14,802 bases of DNA, from contig JAGHAR010000114.1 of NCBI GenBank assembly GCA_021161405.1, forward strand, positions 1 to 14,802, read 5' to 3'. The notes under the pieces are model-generated. The model had not been told where the DNA came from. It saw nothing but the letters and a program-made list of their open reading frames with translations, and searched no databases. Positions 1 through 7,019 of this stretch are shown piece by piece. How positions within the stretch are numbered: the stretch's first letter is position 1; each line of letters starts with the position of its first letter. This stretch comes from Candidatus Iainarchaeum sp. (GTDB taxonomy: Archaea; Iainarchaeota; Iainarchaeia; Iainarchaeales; JAGHAR01). Position numbers and translations under genes: made by a program.

Positions 1-444
1 AGGTTGCGTATTGGAGAGATATTCGAGCCAGTTAGCATAAGGGAGCAAATATCTAAAGAGTTGGACCATATAGCTGAAATTGTAAAAACAATTGATGCGA
101 AGAGGCTTGTTATTGATCCTACAACTGCTTTTGGAATTTGGTTTGAGAGAGCAATGCTCAGAAATGTGTTATTTAATTTTACAGACAAAATAAGGGAGCT
201 CGGATGTACTACGATTCTAACATCTGAAACTAAAAACAGAAAGGATGAGTTCAGTGCCTTCGGAGTAGAGGGATTTATTGCAGATGGAGTAATTGCGTTG
301 TATTTCTTTCCTCCTCACAGAAATCTGTTTATAAGGAAGATGCGCGGCACAAACCACGATAAAAATGTGCACCCATTTCAAATCACGGAAAAGGGAATTG
401 AAATAAACGCAAAGGAAACAGTACTTTGGGAAGCCCTCAGATAG
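1..444 (+). CDS. KaiC/RAD55-like RecA-superfamily ATPase, C-terminal part (5' end outside window)
   Basis: The reading frame is open from the first base, so the gene continues upstream. The visible ~147 residues are the second half of a KaiC-type RecA-fold ATPase. A Walker B-like strand (RLVIDPTTAF) is followed by a helix and then TTILTSE. The family's characteristic FGVEGFIADGVIAL, the basic KMRGTNH segment and a closing HPFQITEKGI strand come after it. Archaea carry many single-domain KaiC paralogues whose individual roles are mostly unknown, with signalling and DNA-repair links suggested for some. The Walker A loop lies outside the window, so activity and full domain count cannot be judged. 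A TTG at position 4 is an internal Leu codon rather than a start. The gene converges on ahcY, leaving 24 AT-rich bases between the two stop codons. Confidence 0.88.
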   Translation, partial: RLRIGEIFEPVSIREQISKELDHIAEIVKTIDAKRLVIDPTTAFGIWFERAMLRNVLFNFTDKIRELGCTTILTSETKNRKDEFSAFGVEGFIADGVIALYFFPPHRNLFIRKMRGTNHDKNVHPFQITEKGIEINAKETVLWEALR

Positions 445-468
445 ATACAGCCAAAGACAGCATAATAA

Positions 469-1728
469 TTAGGTGCCATGATGCCAGCTTGATAAATATT
501 CCTTCTGCTTTCTTGTGAGTTTGTCTATCTTTATACGCATTACCTGTAACTTTAAATTTGCAATTTCCATATCCAACTCCTTCGGAAGTTTATACACCCT
601 TGGCTCAAGTTTATCGCGGTTTAGGTAACCGTATTCAACAGCCAATGCCTGGCCTGCAAAGCTTAGATCCATAACCTCGCTCGGGTGTCCTTCAGCACAG
701 GCAAGGTTTACTAATCTTCCCTTAGCACAGACGTAGATTTTTTTCCTGCCGATCCAAACCTCATCTAAGCAAGGTCTAACAGTCCTAACTTTTCGTGCCC
801 TTTTATAGAGCGTCTCAACATCAATCTCTACATCGAAATGACCTGCATTAGCTAATATTGCGTTGTTCTTCATTCTACGGATCTCTGCTAAGGTTATTAC
901 ATCTGTATTTCCAGTAGCTGTAATAAATATATCTCCAATCTTTGCGGCTTCCTTCATAGGCATAACACTAAAGCCGTCCATTCTTGCCTGTAATGCTCTA
1001 AGAGGGTTAACCTCACAAACAATAACATTTGCTCCTAAACCTTTTGCGTTTTTTGCTATGCCTTTGCCACAATCACCATAGCCAGCCACAACTACTGTCT
1101 TGCCCGCTATCAAAACATTTGTCGCTCTAATAACACCATCCAAAGCACTTTGACCAGTGCCATAATAGTTATCAAACAAATGCTTAGTGGCATTATCGTT
1201 AACTGCAAATACAGCATACCTTAACCTGTTGTCCTTTTCCATTGCCTTCAATCTTATCACGCCAGTAGTTGTTTCTTCTGTGCCAAAAAGTACATTACTG
1301 AGCAATTCTTTTCTCTCAGTATGCAACAACGTTACCAAATCGCAACCATCATCAATAGTAATTTCCGGCCTAAAATCTAACACGCGATGCAAATTTTCGT
1401 AGTATTCTTTTTTTGTCTCGTGCTTCCATGCAAATACATTTATCTTATGTTTTTTTGCCAGTGCAGCAGCAACATCGTCTTGCGTACTCAGCGGATTACA
1501 GCTTGCGATTGCTATCTTTGCTCCTGCTGCTTTCAACGCCAAAACAAGGTTTGCGGTTTCTTTTGTTACGTGCAAAGCCATGCCAATCCTAACATTGCGA
1601 AGCGGTTTTTTCCTTTGGAATTTCTTCTTAATAAGCTGCAGAACAGGCATCTGCTCTGCGGAAAAATATATATTCAATTCTCCCTGTGAGGCCAAAGAAA
1701 GATTTTTTACCTTAAATTTGTGCTGCAT
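469..1728 (-). CDS. ahcY: S-adenosylhomocysteine hydrolase (adenosylhomocysteinase)
   Basis: This cytoplasmic, NAD-dependent enzyme reversibly splits S-adenosylhomocysteine, the product of SAM-dependent methylations, into homocysteine and adenosine (in some archaea the inosyl form is used). The 419 residues are full length for the archaeal/Thermotoga type. Visible signatures are IDDGCD (125-130), EETTTG (151-156), and NDNATKHLFDN (177-187), where K182 and D186 match the catalytic Lys/Asp pair. The Rossmann NAD loop GYGDCGKG is at 216-223, and NAGHFDVE and HPSEVMDLSFAGQ follow. The C-terminus stops at SSWHHGT and lacks the KPDHYRY-like tail of longer eukaryotic and bacterial forms, which is normal for this subgroup. 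It is the last gene of the minus-strand operon, 13 nt after the phosphotransferase gene, with AGGGAAG 9-15 nt before the ATG. In this operon it would recycle the SAH released by Trm5. Confidence 0.96.
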   Translation of the reverse strand: MQHKFKVKNLSLASQGELNIYFSAEQMPVLQLIKKKFQRKKPLRNVRIGMALHVTKETANLVLALKAAGAKIAIASCNPLSTQDDVAAALAKKHKINVFAWKHETKKEYYENLHRVLDFRPEITIDDGCDLVTLLHTERKELLSNVLFGTEETTTGVIRLKAMEKDNRLRYAVFAVNDNATKHLFDNYYGTGQSALDGVIRATNVLIAGKTVVVAGYGDCGKGIAKNAKGLGANVIVCEVNPLRALQARMDGFSVMPMKEAAKIGDIFITATGNTDVITLAEIRRMKNNAILANAGHFDVEIDVETLYKRARKVRTVRPCLDEVWIGRKKIYVCAKGRLVNLACAEGHPSEVMDLSFAGQALAVEYGYLNRDKLEPRVYKLPKELDMEIANLKLQVMRIKIDKLTRKQKEYLSSWHHGT

Positions 1729-1741
1729 TACAAAATCTTCC

Positions 1742-2755
1742 CTAGGATTGTTTTAAAAGATTAGTGGCTAATTCCAGATAAGATTCAAACTCCGCAATTA
1801 GATTTCTTGGGATTGGCTTTGAGTCTTTTGAAAGCTGCATAATTCGCAATGCTGCAACTTTTGCTCTTACATTTGCTCTGTAACTTTCATATAAAGGCAG
1901 CACTTCAAAAAGAGTATTATCCTTTACCAATTTATTGTAATTTTCAATTACAATTCTTGCCATCTTTTTTTTCTTTTTAGCTTTTAGGTCCATTGTGAGA
2001 AAAGCAATATCAGATGCGGGATCTATATATGCAAGAGCATTGTTAAATTCAATGCAGTCAAAAATTATTGGTTTTTGTCCAGCAAAAAAGATGTTCGCTG
2101 AATGAAGGTCTCCATGGCAGTGCTTTATATTGCTCTTAAATCTCTCCCTTAATATTTTCTCTTTTTTTCTGAAGAATTCTTCAGAGAGAGAAATCAAACC
2201 TTCAATTTCGGTTTGATAGGGCTTCATTGCTTCATTTTTCAGAATTATCGCAATTTCTTTTATCGCAGCCAACAAACTGTTTGCATCGGAATATTTTTTG
2301 AATCTAATCTGTTTAGCGGAAATGTGAAAATTGGCTATCTTTTCAGCGAGTGCTACAATATCTCTTTTCCTTATTTTATCTTTTTTTAGCAGAAAATCCA
2401 TCCTTGAGTTAGACGGCATTCTTCTCATTTGAAGCAGATAATCAACTACTCTGCCGCTTGAGAAATTTAGTTTACCATCTAAAACCCTTATTTCATGGAC
2501 TCCAACATAAAGCTCCGGAGAAATTCTTGAATTCCAGCTAAGCTCTCTAAAGCAAAAAAATTTTCTCTTCTTAACTGTGGAAAAATCTAAAAAGGGAAAT
2601 TTGACTGCCTTTTTTAGTTTAAATGCAAATCTATCAACAAGAAAGATGTGGGAGATGTGTGTCTCAATATGCCTAACCTTTGCATTTGAAGGAATACCAA
2701 AAGAAGAATAGTTCTTTGCATTCAAAAGGAATTCTACAATTCTTTTTTGATCCAT
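1742..2755 (-). CDS. Aminoglycoside-phosphotransferase-fold kinase (COG2187-like)
   Basis: The 337-residue protein has a kinase fold of the aminoglycoside/choline phosphotransferase type. The catalytic loop is HGDLHSAN (H214, D216, N221), followed by the metal-binding FDCIEFN (D233). DPASDIAFLTMDL is diagnostic of the COG2187 subgroup. No substrate has been firmly established for this subgroup, and drug resistance should not be assumed. The N-terminal ~100 residues contain a nucleotide-lobe-like region (FKLKKAVKFPFLDF). In many bacteria this domain is fused upstream of a P-loop kinase domain in one bifunctional protein. Here the P-loop kinase is a separate gene just upstream that overlaps this one by 22 nt, so the order is reversed. 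The ATG at 2755 lies inside the preceding gene, which suggests translational coupling. Confidence 0.85.
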   Translation of the reverse strand: MDQKRIVEFLLNAKNYSSFGIPSNAKVRHIETHISHIFLVDRFAFKLKKAVKFPFLDFSTVKKRKFFCFRELSWNSRISPELYVGVHEIRVLDGKLNFSSGRVVDYLLQMRRMPSNSRMDFLLKKDKIRKRDIVALAEKIANFHISAKQIRFKKYSDANSLLAAIKEIAIILKNEAMKPYQTEIEGLISLSEEFFRKKEKILRERFKSNIKHCHGDLHSANIFFAGQKPIIFDCIEFNNALAYIDPASDIAFLTMDLKAKKKKKMARIVIENYNKLVKDNTLFEVLPLYESYRANVRAKVAALRIMQLSKDSKPIPRNLIAEFESYLELATNLLKQS

Positions 2756-3255
2756 TCTAAAACAGCCCCTATCTTTGCTTCTGTTTCTTCCTCACAGTTT
2801 ATAACTAAGTGCCTTTCCTTCACTGGCTCGAATTCTGCTTTAAGCATCTTGTAAACATTGTAATCTGCATCGCTTAGGGTTTTATGGGTTATTCTCCTCT
2901 CAAAAAATCTTTTCACTGTTTCTTCCCTGCATTTTGTTTCTATGAGAATAAATTTTGCATTATTCTTCTCCGCTATTCCTTGTGCTTTCTTTCTCAAAAA
3001 TTCTTTGAAAAAGGTTGCATCCAAAATTACGCTTTCACCTATTCTCAATAAGTTGTCTGCTTTTTCGAACATCTTTTCATATACGAGGATTTTTTCCTTA
3101 GCAGTGTATTGCGGCTTTGGAAAAAGATCTTTTCTTATGGCATCTGTACTTAAATGCACAGCGTCTATTTTTTTGCTCAAAGCTTTAGCAAGGATAGTTT
3201 TGCCAGTGCTCGGCAAGCCGCATAAAATAACAAGCAATTTTCTCTTTTTGTTCAT
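2734..3255 (-). CDS. P-loop small-molecule kinase (COG0645-like predicted kinase)
   Basis: A 173-residue P-loop kinase of the adenylate/shikimate kinase-like fold. Walker A is GLPSTGKT (residues 13-20), followed by the LSTDAIRKDLF segment typical of this predicted kinase family. VILDATFF forms the second strand, and a lid-like basic region (KRFFERRITHK) comes after it. Family members phosphorylate small metabolites or nucleic-acid ends, and the substrate here cannot be read from sequence. The start ATG overlaps the adk stop in an ATGA arrangement, with an AGGT-containing stretch just upstream, so the two are probably co-translated. The 3' end overlaps the phosphotransferase gene by 22 nt. In bacteria the two domains commonly occur as one fused protein, so the products probably act in the same pathway or as a complex (inference). 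Confidence 0.82.
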   Translation of the reverse strand: MNKKRKLLVILCGLPSTGKTILAKALSKKIDAVHLSTDAIRKDLFPKPQYTAKEKILVYEKMFEKADNLLRIGESVILDATFFKEFLRKKAQGIAEKNNAKFILIETKCREETVKRFFERRITHKTLSDADYNVYKMLKAEFEPVKERHLVINCEEETEAKIGAVLEWIKKEL

Positions 3256-3899
3256 AGGAGACCTGCCTTCTTAAGAGCTTTTTCTAATTCCGCATAATTC
3301 TCTTCCACATTTCCACTAAAATCAACCTCTATTAAAAGGCCTTTCTTCTTATAGTAATCTACAAGCGGGGCTGTCTTTTTCGCGTAAACACGCAAGCGTT
3401 CTTTTACTACTTCCTCTCTATCATCCGGCCTCTGAATTAATTTTTCATTATCATAATCGCATAGCTCGTCATTCTTCGGAGGCATCGTCTTTAGGTTGTA
3501 TATCCTGCCGCATTTTGGGCAAACTCGTCTATTTGTAAGCCTTTCTATTATTGTCTGCTCTGGAGCGGTAAAGTATAAAACAGCGTCTATTTTCTTACCT
3601 GTGTTTTTCTCTATCTCTTCAAGCAATTCTGCCTGCTTAATCGTACGCGGAAACCCATCTAAGACAAAGCTGTTATGCTTCTTAACAAAACCTTCAACAA
3701 GTTTGGCTACAATTTCATCACTAACAAGGTTTCCCTTCTTTACTATGCCTTCTATCTCTTTTCCGAGAGTTGTTTGCTTTGCTATCTCTTCCCTAATAAG
3801 ATCTCCAGTAGAAATCTGTTTCACGTTGTATTTTTCCTCCAGATACCTCGCAGCAGTGCCTTTGCCAACACCCGGGGCTCCTAAAAACACAAGCTTCAT
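3252..3899 (-). CDS. adk: Adenylate kinase, bacterial-type long form with zinc-type lid
   Basis: Adenylate kinase balances AMP, ADP and ATP (AMP + ATP to 2 ADP) in the cytoplasm. The 215-residue protein begins with MKLVFLGAPGVGKGT, so the P-loop is at 7-15. STGDLIREE and FVLDGFPRT are the AMP-binding and Walker B-like segments. The lid has CPKC, then 16 residues, then CDYD, a Cys3Asp zinc-site pattern like that of Bacillus adenylate kinase, followed by the RPDDREEVVKERLRVY motif. This is the bacterial/eukaryotic family, not the trimeric archaeal AdkA family. The reading frame is open for 26 more codons upstream, but the start at 3899 is chosen because family homology begins there and GGTG lies 5 nt before the ATG. 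It sits 58 nt after trm5 and overlaps the next kinase gene by 4 nt. Confidence 0.95.
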   Translation of the reverse strand: MKLVFLGAPGVGKGTAARYLEEKYNVKQISTGDLIREEIAKQTTLGKEIEGIVKKGNLVSDEIVAKLVEGFVKKHNSFVLDGFPRTIKQAELLEEIEKNTGKKIDAVLYFTAPEQTIIERLTNRRVCPKCGRIYNLKTMPPKNDELCDYDNEKLIQRPDDREEVVKERLRVYAKKTAPLVDYYKKKGLLIEVDFSGNVEENYAELEKALKKAGLL

Positions 3900-3957
3900 C
3901 TGAGCACCTATCCAAGAGAAGGGAAAAAAGAATTTTAATTGTTGCGTAGTTTTTTGC

Positions 3958-4998
3958 TTAACAAACCACAAAATCAATTACTACCTGTATTTCTTTTGGG
4001 GAGAATGTTCTTACCTTGCGCTTAAAAATAACCTTTATTTTTTTGTTATACTTTTTTGCCTCTTCTTTAATCTCATCAATCGCTGCAGCAAATCCGCAAG
4101 AGGCATCTACTTCTCTGTAATAGTGAATTACTGCGTTTTTCTTCGCAGAAATGAATGCCTCTCTTAAAAAACTCTTGGAATGTTTTGGCAGAGGCATTAC
4201 AATTCTGTCAAAATAATTTTTATAGCGAGGGGCTATTTTTTTAACATCCCCCTTAACAGCTCTCACTTTAGAGCTAAGTTTGTTCAGCTTTATATTTTCC
4301 TTCATTAAATTATACGCTGTCGGATTTAACTCTATGGCTACTACTTCTCGCAGTTTAGAATGCTTCGCAGCAACTATTGCGAAAGGCCCTACGCCAGCAA
4401 AGAAAACAGCCACTCTTTCTTTGGGTTTTATTTGCTTCGCAACGCGCATCCTTTCATAGCTCAACCTCGGAGAGAAAAAAACCTTTGAAACGTCTACTTT
4501 AAACACGCAGCCGCTCTCTCTATGAATTGTTTTGAATTGCTTTTTGCCGGCAATAACCTTAAGCGGTCTAATTCTGTATTTGCCCTTATGCGGCCCTGTA
4601 ATCATACAAACAGTTTCAATGTTTTTGTTCAATTCGAGCAATGTTCTTGCTATTATTTTTGCCTTTTTCCTCAGCTTTGCAGGAATCTCTATTATTGCAA
4701 TATTGCCAACTGTGTCGAAGCTGCTTACCAAGTGTTCTACTTCCTTCTGTGTTAGAATTTTTCTAAGGGCTTCTTTGAGCGAGCGACTTCTCTTAATTAA
4801 GGTAAATTTTTCTTTTGTTAGTTCTATACCAAATCTTTCCTTAAGTTTTTTTAGCAAACTTTTAGAAGGTTCTTTTTTTATTGGAAAAATAACTCTGCCT
4901 CTTATCTGCTTTGGTTTTAGTTCCGCAGCAAAGAGATTGTTCGCTACTAAAAACTCTTTTAACTTCTGTGCTTTCTGCTTAGCAACAGCAATAGCCAT
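3958..4998 (-). CDS. trm5: tRNA (guanine37-N1)-methyltransferase Trm5
   Basis: Trm5 transfers a methyl group from SAM to N1 of G37 next to the anticodon, which prevents frameshifting. In this 346-residue reading the order is an N-terminal D1-like region (1-95) and the D2 segment FDTVGNIAIIEIP. Next come TIHRESGC and VFFSPRLSYER, then the class I methyltransferase domain with FAGVGPF (200-206), ELNP (223-226) and DRIVMPLPK (264-272). A conserved IHYY follows. The position usually occupied by Asn in the NLP motif is Pro (P269), giving MPLPK. The ATG at 4998 is preferred because AGGA lies 4 nt upstream and family alignment begins at MAIAVAKQ. An in-frame ATG at 5040 would add 14 residues. It is the first gene of the minus-strand operon ending in ahcY. 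Confidence 0.9.
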   Translation of the reverse strand: MAIAVAKQKAQKLKEFLVANNLFAAELKPKQIRGRVIFPIKKEPSKSLLKKLKERFGIELTKEKFTLIKRSRSLKEALRKILTQKEVEHLVSSFDTVGNIAIIEIPAKLRKKAKIIARTLLELNKNIETVCMITGPHKGKYRIRPLKVIAGKKQFKTIHRESGCVFKVDVSKVFFSPRLSYERMRVAKQIKPKERVAVFFAGVGPFAIVAAKHSKLREVVAIELNPTAYNLMKENIKLNKLSSKVRAVKGDVKKIAPRYKNYFDRIVMPLPKHSKSFLREAFISAKKNAVIHYYREVDASCGFAAAIDEIKEEAKKYNKKIKVIFKRKVRTFSPKEIQVVIDFVVC

Positions 4999-5047
4999 GC
5001 TTTCCTTCGATTTTCTTTCATTACGCGCAACGATGGGCATGCAAAAT

Positions 5048-5056
5048 TTTTTATAG
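5048..5056. promoter_or_regulatory. TATA-like box in the trm5/DUF63 divergent promoter region
   Basis: The spacer between the divergent trm5 and DUF63 genes contains CTATAAAAA read on the minus strand. On the plus strand the same bases read TTTTTATAG, preceded by AAAA. On the minus strand transcription would begin near 5027, giving a short leader and supporting the trm5 start at 4998. On the plus strand it would begin near 5077, 15 nt before the DUF63 ATG. A second AT-rich stretch at 5061-5069 is also possible as a TATA box. Which box serves which gene cannot be decided from sequence. Confidence 0.45.
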
Positions 5057-5091
5057 CAAATAATTAAAACAATTAATTGAATTGTTTTATA

Positions 5092-5916
5092 ATGGAATTA
5101 AGTTCGTTTTTGTATAACTATTTCTGCAGGCCTGTGGAAAGCTATGCAGGATACAATCCCGTTAATACTGTTGTTTATCTTTTGCTGCTTTTTCTTATTT
5201 CTTTCTTTGTTGTTTACCCTCTATTGAGGAAGTTTAAGATAGAATTTAATTCCAAATTTATGATAGCCCTGCTCCCATATATACTCTTTGGCTCTGCATT
5301 GCGGATTATTGAGGATTTACGCATAGTAGCGAGGAGTTGTTCTCCATTTGATCTTGGCTTTTATTTCTATACTCCCGGGATATACTTCCTTACCTTTGCC
5401 GTTACAATTGCTTCTCTTTTCATAAGCAAAAAAATCTGCAAAGAAGATTACCACAACTGCTTTTCATTTGTTGGGATGCTCTTTGCAATTCCTGTTTTGG
5501 CCTTTGATCTTATGTATTTCAGAGAATTCTTTGGAGTTCTCTATGCTGCATTAATGGCTTTGTTGTTATACTTCGGGTTTGTTTTAGCTGTAGAGAAAAT
5601 AAAAAGAGGTTTCTTTGCAGATAAGCTTAATAAATTTGCATTGGCCAGCCAGGCATTAGATGGAAGTGCAACGTTTGTTGCTACGCATTTTTTGAATTGC
5701 TCTGAGCAGCACGTTGTAAGCAGCGTTGTACTGAACTCTTTTCCGTTTCTCTTTCCGCTGATAAAAATCATTCTGGTTATATTGCTGCTCTATGCTATTG
5801 ATTCCGGAATTAAAAACACACAATTGAAAAATTTTATCAAGATTGTTGTAATTATTATCGGCCTTGCTACCTCTACAAGAGATTTGCTTACTATTGGTGT
5901 AGGAACCTGCAGTTAG
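5092..5916 (+). CDS. DUF63 family archaeal integral membrane protein
   Basis: A 274-residue polytopic membrane protein with about seven or eight hydrophobic segments. It matches the archaeal DUF63 family in order: GYNPVNTVVYLLLL near the N-terminus, LLPYILFGSALRIIED, then YTPGIYFLTF. The late SEQHVVSSV segment and the C-terminal GLATSTRDLLTIGVG match the family pattern ending in a conserved Thr-Arg-Asp. The family has no established function. The conserved charged and polar residues within membrane segments suggest transport or an intramembrane enzyme, but that is speculation. The ATG at 5092 is preferred to an in-frame TTG at 5077. There is no clear ribosome-binding site, as expected for an operon-leading, possibly leaderless or short-leader gene. 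dphB starts 8 nt after its stop. Confidence 0.87.
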   Translation: MELSSFLYNYFCRPVESYAGYNPVNTVVYLLLLFLISFFVVYPLLRKFKIEFNSKFMIALLPYILFGSALRIIEDLRIVARSCSPFDLGFYFYTPGIYFLTFAVTIASLFISKKICKEDYHNCFSFVGMLFAIPVLAFDLMYFREFFGVLYAALMALLLYFGFVLAVEKIKRGFFADKLNKFALASQALDGSATFVATHFLNCSEQHVVSSVVLNSFPFLFPLIKIILVILLLYAIDSGIKNTQLKNFIKIVVIIIGLATSTRDLLTIGVGTCS

Positions 5917-5924
5917 GTGGAAGA

Positions 5925-6701
5925 ATGTTTTATCTGATTGGTACTGGCTTGAAACCAAAACATATTTCATTGGAAGCTTTAGAAGCAATCAAAAAATGCG
6001 ACAAGGTTTATATGGAAAGCTATACAAGCGGTTTTTCTGAATCCAATATTGAAGAATTAGAAAAACTAATAGGAAAAAAAATCATTCTACTTACAAGAAG
6101 CGAGGTAGAAGGGCAAAAAGCAATTAAGATTATAGAGGATTCGAAAAAGAAAGACATCGCTTTGCTTGTTATTGGAAACCCGTTAAGCGCAACAACTCAC
6201 GTTCAACTTCTTATAGAGGCGAAAAAGCAAAATGCAAAAACAAAAGTTATAGCCGGAATCTCAATCTTTAACTTTATAGGAAAAACTGGTTTAAGCGAGT
6301 ATCGCTTTGGCAGGGTTGCATCAATTGTATTCCATAGCAAAGTTTATAGGCCTGAAAGCTTCTACGATATAATTGCAGAGAATAAAAAAGCTTGCATGCA
6401 CACGCTTTGCCTTCTTGATATAATTGAAATGAAAAACAGAATAAGAATGATGAACGTAAAAGAAGCGATTGAAATTCTGGAAAAGATAGAAGCGAAAAGG
6501 AAGACAAAAGTTATAAAGAATTCTTTACTCTGTGCTGTTAGCAAAGCAGGGTCAAAAAAAGAAAGAATAGTATTTGGCAGAGCTGCAAAGCTAAAGAGAG
6601 CAAAAATTGAGAGTCCTGCCTGCTTAATTGTGTGTGCAGAATTAAACGAAAAAGAGAAAGAAGCTATAGGTGTTTTGCATGGATATAAAGGCAGAGCTTG
6701 A
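5925..6701 (+). CDS. dphB: Diphthine synthase (SAM-dependent methyltransferase of diphthamide biosynthesis)
   Basis: The enzyme repeatedly methylates the amino-carboxypropyl histidine on elongation factor 2, the second step in making diphthamide. The 258 residues are near the family length. Visible family features are an N-terminal LIGTGL loop, YMESYTS (29-35), GNPLSATTH (84-92), IFNFIGKTGLSEYRFG and HTLCLLDI. The glycine-rich motif normally reads GDPL-ATTH, and here the Asp is Asn (N85). That residue lies in the SAM-binding region of this class III methyltransferase fold, so the change is worth noting. The start is well supported: GGTGGA overlaps the DUF63 stop 5 nt before the ATG. The C-terminus overlaps the DUF357 gene by 23 nt. 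The SAH product would be a substrate for AhcY across the divergent promoter. Confidence 0.94.
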   Translation: MFYLIGTGLKPKHISLEALEAIKKCDKVYMESYTSGFSESNIEELEKLIGKKIILLTRSEVEGQKAIKIIEDSKKKDIALLVIGNPLSATTHVQLLIEAKKQNAKTKVIAGISIFNFIGKTGLSEYRFGRVASIVFHSKVYRPESFYDIIAENKKACMHTLCLLDIIEMKNRIRMMNVKEAIEILEKIEAKRKTKVIKNSLLCAVSKAGSKKERIVFGRAAKLKRAKIESPACLIVCAELNEKEKEAIGVLHGYKGRA

Positions 6702-6969
6702 AAATAAAGTAAAGCGCTATAGAGAGTTAACAGCAGAGGCAATAGAAAAAGTTAAACTTAACAAAAACCTCTGCAAGGAAAGAAAGAAAATTGCAGAAGA
6801 TTTTTTAGATATGGCAAAAAGATACTTTGCAGATGGCAAATTCTTCGAGAAGAAAGGAAAACTTGCAACAGCATTAGCTGCGTATAGCTATGCACATGCA
6901 TGGCTCGATGCCGGAGCCAGAGCGGAGCTATTTGATGTAAAGAACAATAGATTGTTTGCAAAAGATTAG
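6679..6969 (+). CDS. DUF357 family small helical protein
   Basis: A 96-residue, charged, largely helical protein of the archaeal DUF357 family. The family signature is visible in the second half: RYFADGKFFEKKGKLATALAAYSYAHAWLDAGARAELF, a helical-hairpin pattern reminiscent of TPR-like repeats. The function is unknown. The ATG at 6679 is preferred because AGGTG lies 6 nt upstream. An in-frame GTG at 6670 would add three residues but lies inside that ribosome-binding site. It overlaps the end of dphB by 23 nt and is the last gene of the DUF63-dphB-DUF357 unit. The tight coupling suggests co-expression with dphB but does not prove a role in diphthamide synthesis. Confidence 0.88.
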   Translation: MDIKAELENKVKRYRELTAEAIEKVKLNKNLCKERKKIAEDFLDMAKRYFADGKFFEKKGKLATALAAYSYAHAWLDAGARAELFDVKNNRLFAKD

Positions 6970-6991
6970 CAAAAATCAAGCCAAATAAATC

Positions 6992-6999
6992 TATTTAAG
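6992..6999 (+). promoter_or_regulatory. TATA box of the antiporter/P-type ATPase operon
   Basis: TATTTAAG is preceded by the A-rich, BRE-like CCAAATAAA. The box centre is about 24 nt before the antiporter ATG at 7020, so transcription should begin at or next to the start codon and give a leaderless mRNA. The absence of any GGTG/GGAGG site before the ATG agrees with this. Confidence 0.6.
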
Positions 7000-7019
7000 T
7001 ATAACTTAATTAATTTAGA

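Noticed and set aside
1742..2755. Antibiotic-resistance aminoglycoside phosphotransferase
   Set aside because: The motif set (FDCIEFN, DIAFLTMDL) is that of the metabolic COG2187-like subgroup in a housekeeping operon. Resistance is not supported.
3900..3977. N-terminal extension of adenylate kinase by 26 residues
   Set aside because: The extension has no homology to the family, overlaps the end of trm5, and the internal ATG at 3899 has a GGTG site and begins the conserved MKLVFLGAPG.
4532..5056. Plus-strand open frame of 174 codons antisense to trm5
   Set aside because: It is a low-complexity hydrophobic shadow, and the minus strand carries the conserved Trm5 motifs.
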